Source of the DNA: Bacteroidota bacterium
GTDB taxonomy: Bacteria > Bacteroidota > Bacteroidia > Cytophagales > Cyclobacteriaceae
Direction of reading: 5' to 3'
Assembly (NCBI GenBank): GCA_027297025.1
Contig: JAPUIM010000307.1
Span: forward strand, 1-6,950
Length of the DNA: 6,950 nucleotides
Of this stretch, positions 1 through 6,232 are shown piece after piece; position 1 is the stretch's first letter; the number at the start of each line of letters is the position of its first letter. The notes beneath the pieces were generated by a model. The model was given only the letters and a program-made list of their open reading frames with translations. It searched no databases and was not told where the DNA came from. Both the position numbers and the translations under genes were made by a program.

Positions 1-177
1 AGATCATCCATGATCTCAGGGTAAATTTGATGTGATCGCCTCTACCATTAGTTTCTTTTTGTTCAATATCCACATTAATGTATTCTTGCTTGCAGTATAT
101 CTGTACTTGATTGACTTATTGGTAAGATTTGTTTATAAGAAAATGGACGTTCATTAATCTCCAAGTCTATTTACCCA
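1..177. other. Left-edge non-coding stretch with a weak small ORF
   Basis: No gene can be assigned with confidence. A perfect 6-bp inverted repeat (AGATCA/TGATCT, 4-base loop) occupies 1-16. A TAAATTTG at 22-29 matches the Bacteroidota -7 box TAnnTTTG, but any -33 element would lie outside the window. On the + strand a stop-free frame from after TGA 11-13 to TAA 155-157 could start at GTG 32. It would encode about 41 residues with one long hydrophobic run (LLAVYLYLIDLLVRFVYKK near its end) and a short basic tail. That shape suits a single-pass membrane peptide or the decayed C-terminus of a membrane protein. T-rich DNA gives such translations by chance, so it is not called as a gene. Confidence 0.35.
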
Positions 178-364
178 AGCCGGGTACACTTTTTACCCCG
201 TCGAGTATATTAAATGGTGAGTCGGGTATACTTTTTTTAACAATTTGAATATATAAAAAGATGAGTCAAGTATACATTTTACCCCGCTGAGTATTTAAAA
301 AGGTAAGCCGAATATGCTTTTTACTCAGTTGAGTATATAAAAAGGTGAGTTCATTGTGCTTTTA
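178..364. repeat. Degenerate 42-44 bp tandem repeat array made of 21-bp half-units
   Basis: Four diverged copies lie head to tail at about 178-219, 220-263, 264-305 and 306-347, with a decaying fifth at 348-364. Each copy opens with AGYCRRGTATACTTTTT or a close variant, continues TACCCCGY, then TGAGTATATAAAAAGGTG. The two halves resemble each other (both carry RRGTAT about 21 bp apart), so the array can also be read as eight or nine ~21 bp units. All frames through it contain stops, so it is not protein-coding. The first copies hold alternating TACCC (172-176, 194-198) and GGGTA (182-186, 224-228) words that could pair in mutually exclusive hairpins. Copy 4 contains a perfect TACTCA-GT-TGAGTA inverted repeat at 322-335. 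Function is unknown: an intergenic repeat family of the genome, or a helically phased protein-binding array, would both fit. Confidence 0.8.
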
Positions 365-514
365 GAATGTTAGAACTTGATCCACCATCAAATAGTATTA
401 ATTTTCCATTATAATAACTAGAACTGAAAATCCCTAAAACCAACCTTTATTGATCTTTTTAAACTTTTTGATAATATTTAAGTCAAAGTATATTGATCGC
501 TTGAATTATAAAGT
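365..514. other. AT-rich leader upstream of the large secreted protein gene
   Basis: This 150 bp carries no ORF of note. It contains an imperfect inverted repeat (TAGTATTA 393-400 with TAATAACTA 412-420) and three TTGATC words at 377, 450 and 493. The frame of the downstream gene is closed by TAA 509-511, which limits how far upstream its start can lie. The candidate promoter at 468-496 is listed separately. Confidence 0.5.
468..496 (+). promoter_or_regulatory. Weak candidate promoter for the secreted protein gene
   Basis: TTG at 468-470 and TATATTGA at 489-496 are separated by 18 bp. This loosely fits the Bacteroidota -33 TTG / -7 TAnnTTTG layout, with only four of the six fixed -7 bases matching. 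Transcription would begin near 502, giving a very short leader before the ATT at 515 and about 34 bases before the TTG at 536. The octamer TATATTGA also occurs at a similar place before the DUF819 gene (6203-6210). The match is poor enough to be chance. Confidence 0.25.
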
Positions 515-3500
515 ATTAAAAAGCTATTTACCCTATTGACTTTTTTAATTTCTACTGTGGGCAATGCACAGATATTGTCAACAGAAGGGAAGGACTTTTG
601 GTTTGGCTTTATGGAAAATCATGAAGTCATCGATATATTTTTAGAAGTTTATATAAGTGCCAAAGACTCCACAAGAGGAACAATTGAAATTGCTGGAACC
701 AGCTGGAATCAAGAATTTTCAGTGTCCAGCGACTCTACTACCAGGATTGTATTGCCAACCAATTTGGCTATGGCCAATGGATCCGGGTTGATAAATAAGC
801 AAGCAATTCATATTAGCTCCAACGATATCGTTTCGGTTTATGCGCTGAACAATAGGTCAAGAAGTGCTGACGTTGCTGTAATATTACCCGTTACTGCGCT
901 AGGAAAGGAGTATTTTGTAACCGCCCATCGGGAACTGGATGGTGGAGGCCCTTCCAGATTTTCTGAGTTTATTGTGGTGGGGATTGAGGATAACACTCAA
1001 ATAAGCATTACACCTACTGCCACTTCTTTAGATGGTAAAGCATCAGGGATTCCTTTTGATATAACATTAAATGCTGGCGATGTTTATCAGTTACAATCTT
1101 CAGTTGGGGATTTAACCGGCACTAGCATATCATCATCAAATTCTTTGAGCTGCAAAAATTTTGCCGTTTTTGGAGGTAATGAATGGACCCGGGTGGGACA
1201 ATGCGGTGGACAGCAGGATCATTTGTTTGAACAAATGTACCCTGTGAGTACATGGGGAAGGAATCATACACTGATCCCTTTGAGAACCAGGTTAGGTGGT
1301 GATATTTACAAGTTTGTTGCTGCTGAAGATAATACAGAGGTTTTTATGGATAGTGCACTTCTCGGAATACTACAATCCGGTGGATACATACAACGATTGA
1401 TTTCAGGTGTCCACAGCATTACTTCCAACAAACCAATTTCTGTAGCTCAATTCAGCAGGAGTCAACAGTGTGATAATATTCAAGGAGACCCATTTATGAT
1501 CATGGTTAGCCCCAATGAGCAAATGCTTGACAGAATCACCTTCAATGCGCTTCAGGTTACAGTAATAGAAAGCTACTACCTGAACATTGTAACGAAGACA
1601 TCCGGCCTGGACTTGCTCATTTTAGATACAGTTGCTATTGCAGATGAATTTATTGAGGTTCCCGGTAATCCAGAATTGTCGTTTGCCCAGTTGGAAATTG
1701 AAGCAGGGAACCACACCCTGTCTTCTGATAGTGGATTTATTGCTTATGTTTATGGCTATGGAGTGATTGAATCCTTTGGCTATGCTACTGGCGTAAGCCT
1801 AAAAAACCTGAATTTAGAGGTACTTCCGGTAAATACCAGCACCAAAACATTGATCACAAGCGAAGGCATTTGCCGGGGTTTGGAGGTATTTTTTTCTGTG
1901 AAGGCGGATGCTGAACTCCAATTTTTTGAGTGGGACTTTGGTGATGGCACTACAGCAAGTGGTGATTCCGTTACTCATGTTTATGATGAGGAGGGCGATT
2001 ATTTTGTCCAGGTTGAAGGGTTCGCTACGGATGGTAGTTGTGCCAGTCAGCAAAAGGCATCAGTACAGATTCCGGTAATTGTTCCGAAAGTAAAGATCCT
2101 GGGGCCGCAATCGGTCTGTCCCAATGTGACAGAGATTGATTATACAATAGCGGGTGAAGAAGGTGACCAGTATCAATGGTTTGTAGATGGTGGAACATTT
2201 GGTGGAAATAACACTGGAGACAGTGTGAAAATTAACTGGGGGCCAACCAATAATGATGCTTTAATTTCCATTTTGCCCACTAGTGCTAATAGTTGTGTAG
2301 GAGATACCACCAATACAAAGGTAAAAATCAATGTACAACTCGAGCCGTTAATTCCACTAGGAGCAGACTCACTTTGCTCAAGCGATATTCTGGATATCCT
2401 GTACTTTACTTTCTTCTCCAATGGATCCATTTACGATTGGAGTATTTCAGGTGGTACATTTGCTCAAGGAGATACCACCAATTCCGTTATTGTGAACTGG
2501 GATGGACCAGGAACCGGAAGCCTATGGTATGAAGAATCTTCTACACTTGATTCGGTTTGTGCTGGAATTTCCGATACACTGACGGTTTTCATAGAGCGTG
2601 CTCCAGATACCGTCCTGACACTGATCAGCAGCAAAGCAGTGGTTCAGGTAGGAGAAGAGATCAATTTTGAAATAATAGGTGATAGCCAATTCAATTTTTA
2701 TAACTGGGACTTTTCTGACGGAATTATTACAGACAGTTTAGCAGGGATTACTCAAATGAACCACGTTTTCAGTTGCCCCGGTAACTATTTTGTGAATGTG
2801 AACGCATTCACCGGGACCTTGTGTCCGCAATTGGGTAAAACGAGCAAAAGCATTACTGTGCTTGAGCCGAAAATTGAGATGGTTAATGTCACCTATTTAT
2901 CGGATAATATGGGTACACTGGTTATCAACTGGGAAACCTCCAATACAGATAATTTCACTACAGATGCACTGATTCAAAGGAGGGAAGTATTTCCAAGCGA
3001 AACGGATTGGGAACAGGTTGGATCCACTGCAATTCTGGATCATACTTATTCTGAAGTGCCCCCCGATTCTGCAATTTACCAGTACCAGCTATCTGCCAAC
3101 ATAGGTTGCCAGAATATAGAAACATTAGTGCATAACAATATTTTTCTCATGACGACTGTAGACGAGGATTCCGAAACAACTTTATTAGCATGGAATTCTT
3201 ACATCAATTGGCAAAATGGAGTGGCACAATACGAGGTTTGGCTGGAGATAAATGACAATGACCCGGAGCTTGTAGGCACAACTACCAGCCAAAGCTTTGA
3301 GTTTCTTTATCGAAATGACGGATTTACTTATTGTTTCAGAATTAAGGCTATAGAAAATTCCGGTAACCAAAGTTTTTCCTGGTCATCCTTAGCTTGTGCT
3401 GAATTTTCTCCGAAAGTCCAGGCTTACAATGTTTTTACTCCCAATGGTGATCAATATAATCCTACCCTGGTATTTGATGGGTTGGAGCTTTACCCTAACA

Positions 3501-3685
3501 ATGAACTTCAGGTCTTGAACCGGTATGGGAAGCTTGTTTTTTCAGCCACTAATTATCAAAATAACTGGAATGGCACATTACATGGCAAATTACTGCCCAC
3601 AGGTGTTTATTATTTCTTACTCGATCTCAAAGAACCACGTTCGGATCAACAGATCGTTAAGGGTACCCTATCCATCTTAAGATAA
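515..3685 (+). CDS. Secreted IgGFc-binding-like, PKD-repeat protein with type B T9SS sorting domain
   Basis: This is a ~1056-residue modular exported protein. The ATT at 515 gives MKKLFTLLTFLISTVGNAQ, a textbook signal peptide with cleavage after NA. The only other in-frame start before the mature protein, TTG at 536, loses both lysines (numbering here is from 515; subtract 7 for the TTG start). Residues ~20-420 resemble the bacterial IgGFc-binding-protein N-terminal domain: GKDFWFGF near 25, ADVAVILPVTALGKEYFVTA near 118-137, EDNTQISITP near 158-167, and GGNEWT plus the basic-hydrophobic stretch near 220-260. A canonical PKD module follows (WDFGDGT ~473-479, HVYDEEGDYFVQV ~488). Two related PKD-like modules each carry W-x-V/I-x-GGTF and SV-x-x-NW (~525-690). 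A further PKD (NWDFSDG ~730) and two fibronectin-III-like stretches (~785-960) come next. Residues ~970-1056 are a CHU_C sorting domain: NVFTPNGDQYN, LQVLNRYGKLVF, WNG, LPTGVYYFLLDL, KGTLSI. Family knowledge predicts Sec export, T9SS secretion, and surface attachment or release. An adhesion role is inference; the ligand is unknown. It stands alone, convergent with the next gene. Confidence 0.9.
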   Translation: MKKLFTLLTFLISTVGNAQILSTEGKDFWFGFMENHEVIDIFLEVYISAKDSTRGTIEIAGTSWNQEFSVSSDSTTRIVLPTNLAMANGSGLINKQAIHISSNDIVSVYALNNRSRSADVAVILPVTALGKEYFVTAHRELDGGGPSRFSEFIVVGIEDNTQISITPTATSLDGKASGIPFDITLNAGDVYQLQSSVGDLTGTSISSSNSLSCKNFAVFGGNEWTRVGQCGGQQDHLFEQMYPVSTWGRNHTLIPLRTRLGGDIYKFVAAEDNTEVFMDSALLGILQSGGYIQRLISGVHSITSNKPISVAQFSRSQQCDNIQGDPFMIMVSPNEQMLDRITFNALQVTVIESYYLNIVTKTSGLDLLILDTVAIADEFIEVPGNPELSFAQLEIEAGNHTLSSDSGFIAYVYGYGVIESFGYATGVSLKNLNLEVLPVNTSTKTLITSEGICRGLEVFFSVKADAELQFFEWDFGDGTTASGDSVTHVYDEEGDYFVQVEGFATDGSCASQQKASVQIPVIVPKVKILGPQSVCPNVTEIDYTIAGEEGDQYQWFVDGGTFGGNNTGDSVKINWGPTNNDALISILPTSANSCVGDTTNTKVKINVQLEPLIPLGADSLCSSDILDILYFTFFSNGSIYDWSISGGTFAQGDTTNSVIVNWDGPGTGSLWYEESSTLDSVCAGISDTLTVFIERAPDTVLTLISSKAVVQVGEEINFEIIGDSQFNFYNWDFSDGIITDSLAGITQMNHVFSCPGNYFVNVNAFTGTLCPQLGKTSKSITVLEPKIEMVNVTYLSDNMGTLVINWETSNTDNFTTDALIQRREVFPSETDWEQVGSTAILDHTYSEVPPDSAIYQYQLSANIGCQNIETLVHNNIFLMTTVDEDSETTLLAWNSYINWQNGVAQYEVWLEINDNDPELVGTTTSQSFEFLYRNDGFTYCFRIKAIENSGNQSFSWSSLACAEFSPKVQAYNVFTPNGDQYNPTLVFDGLELYPNNELQVLNRYGKLVFSATNYQNNWNGTLHGKLLPTGVYYFLLDLKEPRSDQQIVKGTLSILR

Positions 3686-3728
3686 ACGAGATATGGTAAC
3701 CAGAATTATGAAATTATTTAGGGTTGTG

Positions 3729-3736
3729 CAAAGATA
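3729..3736 (-). promoter_or_regulatory. Candidate Bacteroidota -7 box facing the 3' end of the secreted protein gene
   Basis: Read on the - strand this is TATCTTTG followed by CAC, a full match to the Bacteroidota primary-sigma -7 consensus TAnnTTTG. I do not see a TTG at the usual -33 distance, so the promoter is half supported. If active it would transcribe antisense into the 3' end of the secreted protein gene, starting about 45 bases outside it. No - strand gene lies immediately downstream, so any product would be antisense or non-coding RNA. Confidence 0.3.
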
Positions 3737-3821
3737 AACAGGAAGAATTGTAGTAAATAGGAAGTGAGATGTCTAAGGAATTTTTATAGATCCATCCATT
3801 CCCTAAACCCTCTGACGTATT

Positions 3822-3846
3822 TTCTGCATCAAAGTGGGATGCAGAA
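3822..3846. other. 9-bp-stem hairpin between convergent genes
   Basis: TTCTGCATC (3822-3830) and GATGCAGAA (3838-3846) are perfect inverted repeats around a 7-base loop, extendable by two T-G wobble pairs. Its position between two converging genes suggests a two-way transcription stop. Neither strand has the downstream T-tract of an intrinsic terminator, so it is recorded as a hairpin only. It sits 137 bases after one stop codon and about 180 bases from the other. Confidence 0.45.
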
Positions 3847-4027
3847 GGGGACTATTATGTAGCTTCTCAATTAAAGTCCTTAGAATGTAATTGGAAAAAG
3901 ATATAAATTTTCCCTCCCGGGCACTGTTACTCTAGTGCAGAAGGTCACATAAAAAATGGTATTAGATTCAAATTACCTTTATCTCTCTTGACCTGGATAA
4001 TAAGCAAAGTGAGATTTAAAATTGATA

Positions 4028-5980
4028 TTAATAATTGAAACCAATCATATTGGCATCGTACAAGTACATAACAAAGATCAGGGATATTATAGTCACAATG
4101 CTATACCAGATCTTTGATTTCAAAGGCCTGACTGGTTCTCGCCAAACTGCGAGGGCAAGTAAAGGTAACATCGCAGTAAAAATTGTTGCGATCAAAAGGG
4201 ACACAAGTGTTAGTTTAAAACTGAAGGGTACGCCATAATCCAGCAATTTATCACGATAGATCATAAAAAGGCTTGAAAATCCTGCATAGAACAACAGGAA
4301 GAATAATCCTGAAAGGTACATACACAACGTTGCCAGATTGTTAAGCAGGGACCCTTTGAACAATCTGAACTTATTTTTTACCAGGAAACGAATTGAGCCA
4401 AATCCATTAAAAATGAGTAAAAGCATACTGCCAAATAGTAATGGTAGCATGAATGCACTTTGTTTGTACCATGGTATTTTCTCGAAAATAGACGTTCCCA
4501 GCAACAAGTGAGTAATATTTCCTTCGTTGTCTTCTCTAAATCCATTTTTCCAAGTACTGCTTGTGTTCTGATACTGGAAGATGTTGGGCTCAATTTCTAC
4601 AAAAGGAAATCCTTGAATGGATAGTGTCCCATCTTTATTATTGATCACCTTAATCTCACTACCTCTGAATCCCAGCTGGATAGCAATTTTTTCAAAGGTT
4701 GAGTGGGGATAATTAATTTGCCGAAAGACCCCTGAATATTTCTTTGCTTTATTAACAAAATCGACACTTGGGATTAGTGTATCAACTTTAATTGTACGTT
4801 TTTCAAGGAATTTTCTTAAAAAACCATAAGTAATTCTGCCTCTAAGCCCACCTGCATTATTTCTTTTATTTTGAGAAATAAAAATGCCAATCTTTTCATC
4901 AGGAATTAGTGTCACCAGGCTAAGAAATCCTAACTGAGCGCCACTATGTTCTAAAATTCTTTTACCATAAAAAAAATTCTCATGAAAAGCATAAGCAACA
5001 CCATATTTTGATTTAGCTGTAGTGTATTGTTGTCTGTGCATAAAAGCTGCTGTAGTTGAATCCATCAAACTACCCCCATGATTTAAATGAGCGATCATGA
5101 ATTTGGCCATATCTGCCCCGGTTGTTACCAGGCCATCAGCTGGAGATACATTGGAAAAATCCAGGGAAAGAGGAATGTATTCTCCATTTTTATAATCGTA
5201 AGATTTAGATAATTGCCATCTGAGGTCTTCAGGAAGAGGCTGTGACAGGCTGCTGTTTTTCATGCCTAAGGGCTTGAAAATATAATCTGCCAGATATTGA
5301 TGAAATTCCATCCCTGAGATTTGGTTTACGAGCAATCCTGCCAGTGTAAACCCAAAATTTGAATAATGGTAATTAAGCCCGGGAGGGAATACCTGCTCTG
5401 TCATATACTGATTTATAAATGAATTCAGAGGAATAATTTTTTCAATAGATTTAGCGGCATCATTAATATCTGAATTATCAAAACCGGAAGTGTGCGTAAG
5501 TAGATGATGAAAAGTGACAGGTTCGTGGTAATTAAAATTGACGTCAACATCATTAAGATATTGGTCAACAGGATCGTTTATCTGAATCTCATCCTTTTGA
5601 TGTAATTGCATAATAGCTGAGGCAGTAAGCAATTTAGTGATAGAAGCAACACGAAAACCTGTCTTTTCAGGATCAATAGGGATTTGATTTTCCAAATCAG
5701 CAAAGCCATAACCTTTATTCAAAAACAGGCTGTCTCCACGTACAATAGTGATTATTGTTCCCGGAATCCGATATTCTTCCATACCAGCAAGGAAAGCTGA
5801 ATCTATCCAGGCTTCTGCTTTTTGGAGATCGATTAGTGAATGAACATCCTGCACAACTGGGTCTTGAGTATTTTTTGAAATTGCTTCTCTTAATATTTCT
5901 GATGAGGTTATCTCCTTCTTAGGCTCTTGAGCATAGATAAAAGAGGCAATTAACAATAACAGAAATGCAAACATTTTCAT
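4028..5980 (-). CDS. Exported beta-lactamase-family serine hydrolase with four-helix C-terminal membrane domain
   Basis: This is a 650-residue PF00144-type (class C beta-lactamase / DD-peptidase fold) serine hydrolase. ATG at 5980 gives the signal peptide MKMFAFLLLLIASFIYAQ. The catalytic region spans ~50-395: S113-I-T-K116 is the SxxK nucleophile/base pair, LLTHTSG at 160-166 is typical, Y206-S-N208 is the YxN motif, and H345-S-G347 replaces KTG. The active site is therefore intact. Residues ~410-500 form a predicted beta-rich accessory domain (YSGVFR, DGTLSIQG, FREDNEGN). Four hydrophobic segments follow at ~508-530, 547-574, 586-611 and 624-641. The basic loops after segments 1 and 3 (RFLVKNKFRLFKG, WREPVRPLKSK) fit the positive-inside rule with the enzyme outside the inner membrane. 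Such proteins may be peptidases, esterases or peptidoglycan-modifying enzymes; substrate cannot be told, and 'beta-lactamase' here is a fold name, not a resistance claim. The gene is monocistronic in view and divergent from the DUF819 gene. A -7-like TAAATTCG sits at 6011-6004 on its strand without an evident -33 TTG. Confidence 0.92.
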   Translation of the reverse strand: MKMFAFLLLLIASFIYAQEPKKEITSSEILREAISKNTQDPVVQDVHSLIDLQKAEAWIDSAFLAGMEEYRIPGTIITIVRGDSLFLNKGYGFADLENQIPIDPEKTGFRVASITKLLTASAIMQLHQKDEIQINDPVDQYLNDVDVNFNYHEPVTFHHLLTHTSGFDNSDINDAAKSIEKIIPLNSFINQYMTEQVFPPGLNYHYSNFGFTLAGLLVNQISGMEFHQYLADYIFKPLGMKNSSLSQPLPEDLRWQLSKSYDYKNGEYIPLSLDFSNVSPADGLVTTGADMAKFMIAHLNHGGSLMDSTTAAFMHRQQYTTAKSKYGVAYAFHENFFYGKRILEHSGAQLGFLSLVTLIPDEKIGIFISQNKRNNAGGLRGRITYGFLRKFLEKRTIKVDTLIPSVDFVNKAKKYSGVFRQINYPHSTFEKIAIQLGFRGSEIKVINNKDGTLSIQGFPFVEIEPNIFQYQNTSSTWKNGFREDNEGNITHLLLGTSIFEKIPWYKQSAFMLPLLFGSMLLLIFNGFGSIRFLVKNKFRLFKGSLLNNLATLCMYLSGLFFLLFYAGFSSLFMIYRDKLLDYGVPFSFKLTLVSLLIATIFTAMLPLLALAVWREPVRPLKSKIWYSIVTIISLIFVMYLYDANMIGFNY

Positions 5981-6232
5981 AGCATAGGTTAATAGAGGTT
6001 TGTCGAATTTACTAAATAATCTGCTATATTAAACCTCCACAATTAGAACTATAAAAAGAGGATATTGAAACGGGTATTGGATTGTCAATGGTATTGTTGG
6101 CAAATTGAAGAAATTCACCCTCTATTCATACAAAGGATCTTTGGCCTGTAAGTCAGAATAGGATTGCCTCCTAATTCAATTGGCTGGTCCCATCAAATTA
6201 TATATATTGACTTTCCTTTTAAATGATTGAAC
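5981..6232. other. Divergent intergenic region between serine hydrolase and DUF819 genes
   Basis: These 252 bp must hold the start signals of both flanking genes. I see no ORF worth calling. Visible elements are a short inverted repeat CAAAG-GAT-CTTTG at 6131-6143 and two copies of GGTATTG at 6073-6079 and 6090-6096 (17 bp apart) near a GATATTG at 6061. A weak candidate promoter for the DUF819 gene lies at 6180-6210. None of these is strong enough to name a regulator. Confidence 0.5.
6180..6210 (+). promoter_or_regulatory. Weak candidate promoter for the DUF819 gene
   Basis: TTG at 6180-6182 and TATATTGA at 6203-6210 are 20 bp apart, in the range seen for Bacteroidota -33/-7 pairs. The -7 octamer misses two of the six fixed TAnnTTTG bases, but it is the same octamer found in front of the secreted protein gene. 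Predicted transcription starts near 6217, leaving a leader of only about 10-16 bases. Confidence 0.3.

Larger units (their letters stand above)
3686..4027. other. Convergent intergenic region with a hairpin and a short ORF remnant
   Basis: This lies between the 3' ends of the secreted protein gene and the serine hydrolase gene. It holds a strong hairpin (3822-3846), a weaker one (GCACT 3921-3925 with AGTGC 3934-3938), and a -7-type box on the - strand at 3729-3736; the first and last of these are listed separately. A + strand frame from just after TAG 3787-3789 to TAA at about 3904-3906 reads with coding-like composition (...SASKWDAEGDYYVAS...) but has no normal start codon. It may be a decayed gene fragment or chance. 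No clear intrinsic terminator with a T-tract is visible for either gene. Confidence 0.5.

Noticed and set aside
1..115. Open - strand frame running off the left edge (…YINVDIEQKETNGRGDHIKF…)
   Set aside because: It has a protein-like composition, but it is only 38 codons, has no ATG, is recognised as no family, and lies opposite another weak frame. Chance is likely in a stretch this short.
178..364. CRISPR array
   Set aside because: Copies are contiguous with no unique spacers, the repeats are degenerate along their whole length, and no cas gene is in view.
1814..2532. ORFs of 79-85 residues in other frames at 1814-2053 (-), 2173-2430 (-) and 2293-2532 (+)
   Set aside because: All lie inside the large secreted protein gene, whose domains are recognisable throughout. 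They are shadow frames.
3185..3370. 61-residue - strand ORF
   Set aside because: It is antisense to the fibronectin-like region of the secreted protein, with no family resemblance and no start signals.
3822..3846. Intrinsic terminator
   Set aside because: The stem is good but neither strand has a T-tract after it, so it is kept only as a hairpin.
4035..4593. ORFs at 4035-4238 (+) and 4378-4593 (-)
   Set aside because: Both overlap the serine hydrolase gene in other frames, where its membrane helices and accessory domain read cleanly.
4028..5980. Antibiotic-resistance beta-lactamase
   Set aside because: The third motif is HSG rather than KTG, the protein is 650 residues with a membrane domain, and the family is dominated by peptidases and esterases. 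A resistance role is not supported.
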